Of a stretch of DNA of 64,000 nt, positions 22,631 through 34,020 are shown piece by piece (the first letter of the stretch is position 1; every line of letters begins with the position of its first letter). The notes below the pieces were generated by a model, which was not told where the DNA came from, did not search any database, and was given only the letters and a program-made list of their open reading frames with translations. The translations under genes and the position numbers were made by a program. The DNA comes from Paulownia fortunei (Eukaryota; Streptophyta; Magnoliopsida; Lamiales; Paulowniaceae). The DNA is taken from NCBI GenBank assembly GCA_019321725.1, contig CM033116.1, forward strand, positions 6,838,841 through 6,902,840, written 5' to 3'.

Positions 22631-24315
22631 ATGGAGCCAAAGGTTGATGTCGTATCCTTAGCTATTGAATATCCATCACTTGAAATCACCTCTAAAGCTC
22701 ACAAAGAAGCACCGATTGCTGAAGAAGAACAAGTTACTAAACTTGTTCAAGAGAGCTCTTCGCTTCATACTTCAGCAATATCTCTTGCCAATACTACTGA
22801 AGTTGCTGAAACATTGAGGGACTTTAACCAAGGGCAAAGGACTGGTCTTATTAGAGAGGAAACTCATCATGTTCTTGACTCTATTCCTCAACCCACTTCT
22901 CATTTATCTACATTATCTAATTATGTGGAATTCACAGTATAGCAAGGTAGCACTAGTGGTGTTCTTGTTTGAAGTCTTGTTCGAACATGAGGCCAAACAA
23001 CACAAATTCTAGAAGAATTTAATCCTCAAGGTAACATTCATGCTTCTCTTTCTAATAATTTTTCTATGGAATCTACTCAAGGAGATGAGATGGATGTTGA
23101 AGATGACAAAATTGAGGTAAGCAAAGCTGTGTCCCACAAATTTTATTCTAATTATGCAAAGGAAATGTGGGAATATGTTTCTCCAAGAAAACTGTGGTCT
23201 GAGAGGTCAATTAAGTTGAGTGATTTTGAGAATCGTGGGTTAGACTCAATTTTAATTAATAGACAATTGATTGGTTCTGTCACAGACATTAAGCCTTATG
23301 TTCCTCAGGTTGTTAAGGATTTTTTTTGTAATCTGCATTATGATATTATCAAGGCTGATTCTGGTAAATTTGGTCATATTTATGTTAAGGGTAAGGTTTA
23401 TTTCTTTTCAGCTCAAATGATCAATGACTATTTAGGTACCCCTTAAGTTGAATTTGCTAAGTTACCAACTGATTTCAATATGATCATTAGGGAGTTGACT
23501 GGAGGTAGTTTGAGTGCTTGGCCTAGAAATTCCTCTATTTTTCCTGCTGCCAAATTGACTCTTAAATATGATATTTTTTACAAAGCAGCAGTGACTAATT
23601 GGACTTCCACAGCTAATCCCATAGTGCTTGTTAAGGATCAGACTACACTACTTTATTATATTGGGATGGGGCATCCTTATGACCTAGGCAGCCACATCAT
23701 GAGCATCATTGCTAAGCATGCTGACGTGAAGACTACTACTGGTCAGTTACCATTTCTTTCCCTGATTTACAATGTGCTGGTTTCTCAAACCTTTAACAAG
23801 CTTAGGACAAAACAAATGGAATATCCTAGAGTTGATTACTCTGTTTCTACTAGGCTTGGCAAGTTTAAGAGACATTTGAATGACTTACCCACTCTTGTTC
23901 CATCTTCTATTGGAACACGGCCTGGAACATCTGTTGTTCTATCCTCTTCTGATAATCTTTTAAGCTATCTAGAGAGACAACTACTTGCAGCAAGACAACA
24001 AATATGAGAAGGAAAGGCTAAGGAGAAAAAAGATATATATCTTATTGTCCAACTCAAAGGTTCTACTTCCCAAGTTGCTACTGCTATTGAACCACTTTCC
24101 TTGGATAGTTCTGGCTCTGCTACTCAAACATTTAGACCTTCAGTATTTTTGGCCAAAAAGGGTAAGTCAGTTGCTGTTGCAAGTGCTGCCAAAGTAGGGA
24201 CTTCTGGTGTAGGGGAAGTTGATATATGGGGAGTTCATGCTAACCCTGGAGTTGCAGCTGCTATAGAGATTAGAGGAGAAGCATTGGATGTGGATACTCA
24301 ACAAGCTGGTTAAAG
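22631..24315 (+). pseudogene. Sirevirus additional 3' ORF (envelope-position, plant transposon protein domain)
   Basis: From ATG 22631 to the TAA at 24313-24315 one reading frame of about 560 codons can be followed, broken only by point stops: TAG 22940, two TGA near 22970-22985, TAA 23444 and TGA near 24005. The N-terminal ~140 codons are Glu/Ser/Thr-rich. The middle (23066-24007) has SHKFYSNYAKEMWEYVSP, KDFFCNLHYDIIKADSG, VKGKVYFFSAQMINDYLG and IGMGHPYDLGSHIMSI. This resembles the putative plant transposon protein domain often found beside retroelements (from memory). The tail is Ala/Val/Gly-rich. Sireviruses often carry an ORF called envelope-like here. I see no clear signal peptide or transmembrane segment, so an envelope role is not supported. 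Confidence 0.75.
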
Positions 24316-24422
24316 ACAAACTGAAGCTTGAATAAAGTTTTGATTTTGATTTTGAGTGATGTGATTATGTGATTAAAACTAATTTGTTGTTTTTGAAGTT
24401 TTAATATTTTGTTTGATGTGTT

Positions 24423-24647
24423 AGGGGAAGTATTTTAAAAGTAGGTAGACTTTTTGATTGCCCCTAAATATTATTTTATCTGTTTTAGTATGTTATTAAC
24501 TGTCATGTTCAGTTTTATGTTCAAACACAGGCTTTTGTACTAAATTGCTTATATGATCTTTCTTGATAAAACATGCATACTTGAACTTATTTTCAGACAC
24601 TAAGGTAAGATTGTTAATTTTGACCAAAAAATGTCAAAAGAGGAGAT
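24423..24647 (+). other. Polypurine tracts before the Sirevirus 3' LTR
   Basis: AAAAGAGGAGAT at 24636-24647 directly abuts the 3' LTR and should prime plus-strand synthesis. An upstream AGGGGAAG at 24423-24430 looks like a second, degenerate copy; repeated purine tracts are a known Sirevirus trait. Confidence 0.7.
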
Positions 24648-25739
24648 TGTTAAGTTTGTATGACTTATGTAATTTAAATTGACATTATTTGATTAAAATG
24701 GTAAGTACAATTTATTAAGTCTTCTAATTAAGGTAAGTTAGGTATTGCATGTTTAATAAGAATTTTAATGCTAAACTAACTCTTGCTTATTTATTTTCTT
24801 GTAGGAATCAAGCCCTCTTACTTACATATTGAATTTATTTATTAAATACAAATTTATAGCATTTATGGAAATAAATCTACAAGATGTCTTCTAATAATTC
24901 TATGTCTAATTGAAAATGAAGTAGAGTTATTATGGACTTATCTTATGAAAAGAAGACTTGGCAGATTTCCTACCATTCCAAGAAGCCGTGTACATTATAT
25001 AGAGTAGGAAATTATTGTAATCTTGAACTCCAAGGTTCATATTTATACGCGGCAATCCATAGAAGAATTGTGGAAGGAACGTCTTTGTAATAGACTAAGA
25101 ATTTTTCCTTGTATTTGTTTAGAAATCAACTACAGTGTTTTGTGTATTTAAACATAAACACACGTTAGTTTGAGCTGCTGATTTTAGAGAATAAATTTAG
25201 AGATATAGGCAATCGATTCACCCTCCAATGCACTTCAAAGATTGTGATTGAAATTCGAAGTTCAAACCAGTACTAGAGATTTAAGTCTCTTTCAGACTAT
25301 ATCAAAACAATACATTGAACATCTTTTAGGGAAAGGAGGTGAGTTCTCGGCAGAGAACGCTTTGCCGTTTTGACGAGAGGTCAACATTGAAAAAAGTTCA
25401 ACGAGACAGATTCAAGTCAAGGGGATCTCACAAGCAAGTCCATCAGTAAAGCAATACAAGAAAGACATCAAAATAAAGAAGAAATATTTGATTTTGTGTT
25501 ATAAGTTCAATTATTATATTGTATTAAACTTTACTGATAGTGAATTATTTTATCTTTGTGCGTGGCCTCCAAAAGTATGATATTGAGATTCGAATCACGT
25601 TAAAATTACTAATGTCAATTTTAAATTTCGTTATACATATCGTTTCATGTTCTAATTATTGTTCAAACATTAATTGGAACATTACAAATTTGATAAACTA
25701 TTTAATCGAATTAATTTACCCTAAAAATAAATTCTAACA
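24648..25739 (+). repeat. 3' LTR of the Sirevirus
   Basis: 1092 bp, TGTTAAG...TTCTAACA, colinear with 15276-16357. Numerous substitutions between the two copies show the insertion is not recent. Confidence 0.95.

Positions 25740-25779
<40 letters not shown>
25740..25779. repeat. (TA)n(TG)n microsatellite, right flank of the Sirevirus
   Basis: TA repeat turning into a TG repeat directly after the LTR, the counterpart of 15241-15275. Confidence 0.9.
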
Positions 25780-26411
25780 TATGTCATGTTTTCTTTTGTT
25801 CACTAAAATCCCAGTATTATTTGTTACCATGCGTTTTTAATTGCATGATGCGTGATGCATGAATTTCACTTAAAATTGACTTGTCTGATGGCTCTGGAAC
25901 TCATCCAGGATTCACACAAAACGGGACTGGTTTCTCCATATCCCATACCAAAATAGCACAAACATTATCTCTGTGAACGGCAACTTTTCAAGGGAAATGC
26001 AGATAAACCCAATGGTAGAAAAGAAACAAAAGAATAAAAAATAAAAATCATCAATTCCAATGCAGATTTTCTCAAGTGTCAACTGGGAAATACACAGTTG
26101 TTTAAAATAGACTGCAAAATTACTGGCAAACAGCAGCAGTGAACAATGATTACTGTTTACTGCAACTATTAGACAATTCAGCATATTTTTGAATTCTACA
26201 GACAGGTAACAGAAAACACCCAACACAGAAATCGAAGAGAATATATATATATATATATATATATATAACTTCTGCTGGTTAGACTACTTTAGAGAGACAG
26301 AGACAGAGAAGAAAGAATCTAGAGAGAGAACGGCATATTATGCACTTATTATTACGGATCATCTAAAATAACTGATAGGAGGTGATTGCAGGAGATTATA
26401 TAAGATGGGGT
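25780..26411. other. Downstream flank of the WOX3-like gene
   Basis: Gene-free DNA holding an AT repeat at 26240-26268. Because the gene runs leftwards, its 3' UTR should lie in the right part of this stretch; its end is not determined. Confidence 0.5.
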
Positions 26412-28565
26412 TCAAGCTGCATCGGTTTCTTGATCTTTTACAGTGGGGGATCTGAGGGGGAAGAGTTCTAGGGTTTCCAGGGGCCTGTTCCTGCAGCAGG
26501 GGAAGGTGGGACCCACGTCCACAATCATCCTCAGATCATGGCCATACGTTGTGATCAAGCAATCTTTTGGAAGTTCAGCCCTCCATGTCTGCGTCATCAA
26601 TCCTTCTGGGGCCTCCTCACAGGCTGCGGTACCCTGTATTTATACCACACGTCAAGTTTTGGAGCTGGTTTAAAGAGGTCCATGAAGAACACAAGAAAGA
26701 ACATAAGGACTAGATTACATTCAGTTAAAAATAATGCTTCAAATTTTGCAAGACTCACACACTAATGATTCTGATAACTCCAGTTATATGTTGTTTAAAC
26801 ATTTTGTTTGCTTTTGTAGACATAATATGTATTGTTTGAGAAGTGCTGGCTTGGTGGGTGAGATGGGGATTACAAATGAAAATAAGGTACATTAAATGGG
26901 TTGCAAACACACCTAAATTTACAAATATAATATTTACTTAAACAAAATACATAAATATTCTAAATTTTATTTATAATCGCAAATACCCTTATGAACTTAT
27001 AAATATAACATTATCAACTGAATTAAGTATTTAGATAAAATTACTCTTAATACAATAAATTTATACAGTTTTTCATATATTTTTAATATTTTGCACACCA
27101 AATTAAATTTTAAATATTTTTTAAATTTAGTTTTTTAAAAAATAATTAATAACTTAAGTAAATTAAATTTTAAAAAATTAAAGCACTAAAAGAGTTTAAT
27201 AAATATATAAAGCAAAGATATATTTCACTAAATTTTGAACCTTTTTAAATAAAAATGAATAAATTAATTTTATTCCTTTTATATATATATATATATATTG
27301 AGTTTATGAAAATATACTTATTCATTTTTATCCAAAAGAGTTCAATATTCATTTAGATTAAATAGTTAATAATTTATTTTAAATTCAAATAATCAAAATA
27401 ATTCTTTCATGTTTTATACTTTTTTGTTATTATTATAATATATTATTAATATAGTTTTTTATTTAAATTTGAATTACTTAAGTTACTATTTTTTTTAAAA
27501 AAAATATAATTTTAAAATATTTTTATAATTAAAAAATTAAAATTTAATTTAGGGTGCAAAATATTAAAAATATGCTAAAAACTATATAAATTCATTGAGG
27601 GCAATTTTGTTTAGAAAACTTTGACTTACTGGGAATAATGTTACTATTGTAAGTTCACGGGGTAAATATTACATTTGTAAGTTTATGGTATGTTTTGTGA
27701 CCATAGACAAAATTCAGGGGGTTATCTATTTTGCCCTTAAAGAATTGGAAGACTCGATTCCCAGTGCATTAATTATTTCTATTTTCTCACTTGACCTAAA
27801 TTTTGTGTTATATTTTATATTATAAAATATATATACACACAACATTTATTAAATATTTTTTAAATATATACTTAAAATTATTATATACACGTGATCTTCA
27901 TGCATGTATGATATATAATATAATATTTAATAAAAATTATAATAGATAATCAAAATCGATCCCATGTATACCCTATATATTTTAATTTTTTAACTCTTAC
28001 CTAAAATTTCGTATTAGGTCAAATGAAAGTCTGAATTGGGATGGAAGGAGTAATATAACAAATACAAAATTTGAAATTGTACTAATACTATTACATTGTT
28101 AAAAAAATAATATAATAAGTTAATTCAATATTTTAAGAATTTATAACAAGTGTAAAAATTTTGCAGCAAAATAGTATATTTCTTTTGATAGGAAAAAGCA
28201 AAAGAAATTGCATTAAGAGTATCTACCTGTGGATAAAGATTTTGTGCTGAATAACAATTGAATAATTGATGGAAGGCAGAAGGGGCATGCTGATGTTGGT
28301 ATTGGTGTAGGTGCTGTTGCAACAGCTGTTGTAGGTGCTGTTGCTTGGCGAGTTTCTTCTTGAGCTTCTGGCGGTCCCTGGCTTTGTGGTTCTGAAACCA
28401 GTAAAACACGTTTTTGCCTTGAATCTTGCCGTAAAAGGAGAGGTGGGCAGTGATTTTCTGTATCTGGGAAGCGTTAGGGTTCCTCAACCCTCTTCTGTAC
28501 AGTTCCTCCAGTATCATAAGCTGCTCTGGGGTTGGACACCATCGAGTGGAAGGAGAAGGAGACAT
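26412..28565 (-). CDS. WOX3: WUSCHEL-related homeobox protein, WOX3/PRESSED FLOWER type
   Basis: Nuclear transcription factor. The family drives growth of lateral-organ margins (leaf blade, sepal, petal). Exon 1 is 28565-28227 (113 codons, ATG 28565-28563) and exon 2 is 26633-26412, giving about 186 residues; Arabidopsis PRS is about 244. Residues ~6-70 form the atypical WOX homeodomain: [20 protein letters not shown], then [17 protein letters not shown] as recognition helix. A Gln/His-rich stretch follows. Exon 2 has the WUS-box TLELFP near the C-terminus. The donor CAG|GTAGAT and acceptor TACAG|GGT are in phase, but the acceptor choice is inferred. The WOX3 subgroup rests on [16 protein letters not shown] and on TLELFP near the end. 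The gene looks intact; the intron is 1.6 kb because of a transposon. Confidence 0.93.
26880..27740. mobile_element. Long-inverted-repeat (foldback) element in the WOX3 intron
   Basis: The left arm (about 26898-27175) and the right arm (about 27480-27702) are inverted copies. ACAAATATAATATTTAC on the left pairs with GTAAATATTACATTTGT on the right, and TTTTTAATATTTTGCAC pairs with GTGCAAAATATTAAAAA. Outer ends are uncertain by about 20 bp. The interior is AT-rich with an AT microsatellite at 27277-27298 and no ORF, so it is a non-autonomous DNA transposon, possibly MULE-related. Confidence 0.8.
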
Positions 28566-29539
28566 GTTTGTAATTTTTAAGGTAGTTTCTTTCTTAGGCC
28601 AACAGTAAGTATATGTATGGATGGTAACAGATTCATAGACGAGTATAAATAGGCAATCCCATTATCACATTCTTTACTATAATTAATATTTTATTTTTTA
28701 TTACAATACTATTATTATTAAAATATATAAAATAATATTATCAATATACATATTAATATATATTAATAATAAATTGAATACATAATAAAAAAATCCGGAT
28801 CCATAAATAGGAAGAAGATGCAGAACAAGGATTTTTTGGTGTTGAGAGAGAGAGAGAGAGAGAAGGGGGGTGGGGGGGTGTAAAAGGAGAGAGATAAATT
28901 TGTACCAAACAAAGTGTCATACTGACGTCTGCTCCAGGCCGGGGGCCATTGTTCAGAGAGAGAGAGAGAGAGAGAGAGAGATGGTTGTAATAAGATTCAT
29001 AAACCCATCATTTAATTCATAGCACAATGATTATGAACAAGAATGGCAGGCTGGGAGGATGGTTTAAACCCCGAGTTTTGTTTTTACTTCATTTCTTTCT
29101 TTCTTTTTCTTTCCTGTATTAATAGCATGTGGGGGATTTCTATTACATAGTACCAAAGGAAATCAATGTTTTGTCAGTACTACTGTGCTGTGAATACTAC
29201 ACAGAAACACGGATATAAAAGTTACCAGTACAGTGTTAAACTGTCCTCTCCCTCTCATTATTATTTGCTTTTGTGTTGATTTGAAATGAAAGTTTATAGA
29301 AGAATTAGAATAATATATATATTTATATTATAATTCTAAAAGGTAATGGTGTTAGAATATTTTAATGAAAAAAATAATACCTTTGTATATGCAATCCATG
29401 TGATTGTTGTATTGTTGTTTTTCTTGAACAAGATTTTTTCACTTTATTTTTTAATATTTAAATAAATAAATCGTCTGAAATTCACTTTATTTAACATGAC
29501 GCCCCATATGTAAGACCTATGATTAGGTATATTTTGCAT
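28566..29539 (-). promoter_or_regulatory. Upstream region of the WOX3-like gene
   Basis: About 1 kb 5' of the minus-strand ATG with no other gene. It contains two GA/CT microsatellites and a G-rich stretch at 28864-28879. No canonical TATA box could be placed with confidence. Confidence 0.4.
28845..28981. promoter_or_regulatory. Two (GA)n tracts upstream of WOX3
   Basis: (GA)n at 28845-28862 and (AG)n at 28954-28981, about 280 and 390 bp upstream of the start codon. GA/CT repeats are bound by BBR/BPC GAGA-binding proteins that regulate plant homeobox genes. That link is established for other genes, not shown here. Confidence 0.5.
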
Positions 29540-30095
29540 TATTTCATACAAAATTTTAATAATTAAATCGATAATTAAATCGATTTTGTTAAAATTAGCG
29601 ATTCAACCAATCTAACCGGTTCAACCAGTGGTCGGAACGGTTTAATAAAAATTAATTATATTTTTTATTTTATTATATAAAATAATAATATAATAGATTA
29701 ATTGTTATATAATATATTTTAATTATAAAAATAAATAAATAACTACATAAAAATATATATAACAAAATACAAAATTTAAATAATCACATAAATATAACAA
29801 AATATCAAATTTAAATCTTTATAAAAATTAAAAATTAAAAATTAAAAATTAAAAAAAATATTAAAACCAATCAAACCGGTTTTGATCGGTTGTGGGCGGT
29901 TTTGACCGGTTTGACCGGTTTTGACTTGTCAAAACAGTTTTAGGGCCTAACTGAACCGGACCGACTTTCGATTTTCGATTGGACCAGTTGAATAGACCGG
30001 ACCGACCTTCGATTTTCGATTGGACCAGTTGAATAGACCGATCCGATCCGATTTTGACAATATTGGTTCCGTAGACTAGGTTGTTTGATTTATTT
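29540..30095 (+). mobile_element. CCGGTT-rich dispersed element, copy 1
   Basis: Starts with duplicated AATTAAATCGAT text, passes through about 250 bp of AT-rich DNA, and ends in a CCGGTTTTGACCGGTTTGACC-like region plus a 41-bp tandem duplication (29959-30040). A second copy in the same orientation and order lies at 33640-34020. No protein is coded. Family unknown to me. Confidence 0.6.
29959..30040. repeat. 41-bp tandem duplication
   Basis: Two nearly identical 41-bp units beginning GACCGA at 29959 and 30000, each containing TTTCGATTTTCGATTGGACC or a one-base variant. Confidence 0.9.
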
Positions 30096-30364
30096 ATTAA
30101 TTTATTTATTTTGTTGATGAATCATGTTCCATAAAATTGATTCACTACGAACGAAAACCCCACATATTCTTGGGACTGAAAACGCTTGTTTGGACTCCTC
30201 GAAAATAGGTTCAAATATCCACATACATGCCGTATTGCAATTCTAGTACTTCATTTATACAATGATATATTGTTCAATGTATATATGTATATATATATAT
30301 ATATATATAAATAGACAATGATATAATTATGATATATACCTTTTTTTTACAAATAATTAAGAGA

Positions 30365-30542
30365 ATGTTTGGATTTATTTAGGGAAATGTATAAGAAAAT
30401 TGGATTAATTTTGGTATATAATTATTATGATATTTTGAAACATTTTAGGGGAATAGAAAGATTATTTTGAAAAGAAATGCATAGTAATATTTTATTTTAA
30501 TTTAGGAGAACGAAAATGAAAAATTAAAATGAAACCAAACAT
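30365..30542. mobile_element. MITE-like element
   Basis: ATGTTTGGATTT at 30365 and GAAACCAAACAT ending at 30542 are imperfect inverted repeats around 155 bp of AT-rich non-coding DNA. Target duplication is not clear. Confidence 0.45.
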
Positions 30543-30839
30543 GGCCTAAGTATTTAGTGTTGCTTTCCTTAATACAAATATATTTTTTTAAAAATAACGA
30601 TGTGATACCAGCAACTCTCGATCACTATTTTTAAAAATTTGTATTTTTTCAACTGTCATGAAATAATTAAAATGACACTATGATTTTGGAACAACAGAGT
30701 GAGTACATTTCATGATTGTGGCATAATCATGTCCGTATCGTATCGTATGTTATCTATATTCATGCAACTTAGTATATTACTAAGCTAAGCAATAATACCT
30801 TTTGTATCTACAACAATGGTTTCCAATTGATCTATGGGC

Positions 30840-31110
30840 TATCTTATGGTAACCAGTCTCCTCGATAAGCCTACAACAGTTCCTTCAAACTCTTTCTGCC
30901 AACTTTATTAACCATCATCTCTTCAGCCCCCGTCGCTGCAAATGCCCTCAACATCTTTAGCTGCTATTGACGTCCGTTCCGTGGTCCTATTGTTGCCCAC
31001 AATATTCATTTCCCATTAAGATCAAGTGCATTGACCCCTATACCACAACCATCCTTTTCTTCATACATGGTCCCGTCAAAATTAACTGCATCGTCAAAGT
31101 TGTCACAACG
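30840..31110 (-). pseudogene. Degenerate RNase H-like fragment (probable LINE remnant)
   Basis: The minus-strand frame from about 31110 reads VNFDGTMYEEKDGCGIGV, then, after stops, LRAFAATGAEE. This is the layout of the plant RVT_3-type RNase H domain (N-FDGA-x-GIG near the first catalytic Asp, then an E/A-rich helix) found at the end of LINE ORF2 and in related host proteins. At least two in-frame stops (near 31010 and 30960) show it is dead. No reverse transcriptase part is visible nearby. Confidence 0.5.
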
Positions 31111-33639
31111 ATATGTGTTAAGTGAAAATAATTTTTGTTTTGTTGCAATAATAATTTTTACAAATTTAATAACAACTATAATTATATTTAAGTTATCACC
31201 ATTGACAATTAGTAATACATGCATAATGAGAACATAGTGGCAGAACAAATATTGCCACAAATTACTGTAATAATTTTTTTATTGTTATTGTAAATGCATC
31301 ATTAATTGTCAATATAAATAACTTATAATATCATTCTCTTGTTGATAACTTGTACACAATTCTTATCACTGCTAAACATATGAAAATCATTATTGCTACA
31401 AAACAAAAACAAAAAAAATTGTGAACTTTTCAGTAACATTCTTTTTTTGTAGTGTACTTAACATGAATACAAGATAAATACCTAGGTAAAATAGACGATT
31501 CCAACGGATTTAATCATGGACTAAAAATTTAAAACATACCATAACATTAATGAAATCATCTTCACGAGTAAAAGGGCTTGTGCCTTCATTTTTGTGCATA
31601 GAATTTTAGACATGAGGGTGAAGTTCTTGAACAATATATTGTGAAATATAATCGGTTCATCCTTTGCCATTGGATTAAGGAGTGGTGGATGATGAATTAT
31701 CCATCCTCCAATGACTCAACTTAAGTAAACCAAATGCACTTCAGCCAATCCATTATAGAATGATTGACATGAGGCATGGCAGCCTCTAGCAACAGACGAG
31801 CTACCTTGAATGCTATGATGGTGCTCTTGCATTGTACTCTACGAGAAATATTAATCTCTAATTATTATATAGTGAATTTTCAATTTCAGAAGATAAGGAT
31901 TGTATTTTATTAGTATAATATAAATTGAATTAATAATATGATATGATCTTCATCGTTTTGAATACGAACATCTAATGTAAGTAAGAACTTCCTCTATTCC
32001 TATTAATTCTGAGTTTTTGAAGACACCATTTACTTTTCTAGTATAGTGTAACACTATCTATGTTCGTAACCTTGACATAAAGATGATACATGAAGAAAGT
32101 ATGAGCATATATTATGATCAATTGTAATTTTACCCATTAATATATTGTAATTATTGTCTCAATTTTAGGAAATATAATAATTTATTATATGTCGGGATTA
32201 ATCATTTCTTAAATAAATACTATTTAATATATATCAAGTGATCTTAAGTTGTTGGAGAAAAAAATCATTTAATTTTTAATATTTCTAACATTATATATAT
32301 AAGATATTATCGCTTTCAAATAAGTATTGAGACAACACAATAAAACTTGAACAAAAATACCGCAATTTATGAAACTTAATTTTAATCTACATGGGTTCGA
32401 TATATAAATACAAATATCCCTCTTTCTGCGAGACAAATGACCTAAACCTTGAAGTAGGCAATAATTCTTCAATGCAAGTAGATAGGTAATAGATTTGCTC
32501 TCTCTATTGTTTCGTTATGCCAAAATAATTGATATTAAATGTTATTTGCAATGCAGTTGCCTCCTTTAAAGCTGTCAATACGTACACCCACAATTAATTG
32601 TAGCATTTGCTACATAAATTTTCTTCGAAATAAAATTTATGCAACATGAAAATGACAATTGATTATAATACACCATGTAGTTTGCACACCTCTAAATGAT
32701 AATAGACTACTACCGAAATAAATTTAACACTTAGTGAAATTTAGAAATAACAATCAAGCGGGTTCACAATAAATTTATCAAAATTTTAAATTTGTCCCGT
32801 TAATATTTTTAAGAGACTGGACCCGCCCAACCCTGAATTCGAATCCAACAAGGCAGATTCGTTAAATCTTCTTTATAATTTTATAAATATTAAATATATA
32901 TATTTTAAAAACAATATCACTAAAATTTTCTGAAAAGTATATTTTATTAATATAATACTTTAAAAATAAATGATATGAAGAGTTTGAAAATAAAAAATTA
33001 AAATCCATCGTAAATACAATTATAAATATAAAAACCAGCAGCTTCAAATGGGCATGAGTATTAGTTTGGACATGCCCCTCTTATTGATTTCTGTAGGTTT
33101 GGGACGTGGGAAGTGATTTGCTCGTATTGATGAGTTAGAAAAAATATTATATTCATAAATCGTTGAGCTTAATATATAAAGTTAAACTATTGTGATTTTA
33201 CTGCATTTCGTTACTTATTATTATTGTTACTGTTATTTTATTACATCAACATTCAAATTTAATAGTGGATGAATTGGTCATTAAATGGAAACGTGTAAAA
33301 AAACTGACATCGCGAATTAAATAGTAGTTATTAAAAAGGAGAAAAAAAATTATGATAATTAATGCTTTCTTTTTCTTCCGTTAGTCATTTTAAATGTAGT
33401 GGGGGCCAAGTGAGGTCATCATGCCCAAGTGGCCAAAATATGGCATTGATTTTACTGTTTTCTGTTTAATACTTTTGTTCTGCAGCTTCAAACTCACTCG
33501 CCGAGTCACTATCATTACTAATAGTAGTACATAGTCTTTTTATCTTTATTTGTCTCTTAAGTTATATTCACTTTTGGAATAAAAATGGTCTTGAAATCAT
33601 TTTGGAAAAATTAGACTCAAGAATTTTTAGAAAGAAAAA
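31111..33639. other. Gene-free AT-rich intergenic DNA
   Basis: No supportable gene or element. 31600-31850 is somewhat less AT-rich and may be another eroded element, but no motif is readable. Confidence 0.5.
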
Positions 33640-34020
33640 TCGAAGGGTGTTGAGACAACTATTATTTTTAATATTTTCATAATTGAATCGATAACAAAAT
33701 TAATTTTATTATCAGTAATATTAGACCGATTCACCATTATTAATTATATAAAATAATATTGTAATAAATTAATTATTTTATACAAGGTAAAAAGATAATA
33801 ACTAACTAAATAATACATTTAACAAAATTCAAAATTCAAATAACTACAATCATATAATCAAATACCAAATTAATTTTAAAAAAAAAATATTTTGATTAAT
33901 TTTTGATCAATTTTTTGAATTTTTACACCCAAACATACTGAATTGACCTACAATTCGCTTTCGATCGGTCAGATAGGTTGATTTAGTACGATTTAAAAAA
34001 GATTGTTTGATGCTAATAAT
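33640..34020 (+). mobile_element. CCGGTT-family element, copy 2 (more diverged)
   Basis: Follows the same order as 29540-30095: ATAATTGAATCGATAAC start, an AT-rich middle with ATAAAATAATATTGTAATA, an AACAAAATTCAAAATTCAAA block, then a TTCGCTTTCGATCGGTC end. It lacks the 41-bp duplication. Confidence 0.5.

Larger units (their letters stand above)
15276..25739 (+). mobile_element. Sirevirus-type Ty1/copia retrotransposon, nearly full length
   Basis: A 10.46-kb plus-strand element: 1.08-kb LTRs starting TGTTAAG and ending TAACA, primer-binding site, gag with a CCHC knuckle, a second knuckle ahead of protease, integrase, RT-RNase H, and a further ORF between pol and the 3' LTR. It ends with purine tracts before the 3' LTR. 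Long size, the GPCQLGK integrase region, the additional 3' ORF and repeated purine tracts are the known marks of Sireviruses (SIRE/Maximus lineage). All frames have stops, but each domain is still alignable, so the insertion is old yet younger than the copia element to its left. No clean target-site duplication is seen in the microsatellite flanks. Confidence 0.95.

Noticed and set aside
22631..24315. Candidate host gene
   Set aside because: Lies between Sirevirus pol and its 3' LTR, on the same strand, with multiple in-frame stops and a transposon-associated domain.
25912..26226. 104-codon minus-strand ORF downstream of WOX3
   Set aside because: Phe/Leu/Cys-rich translation of AT-rich DNA, no motif, separated from WOX3 exon 2 by stops.
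28335..28580. Plus-strand ORF of 81 codons
   Set aside because: It is the antisense of WOX3 exon 1, where the homeodomain is on the minus strand.
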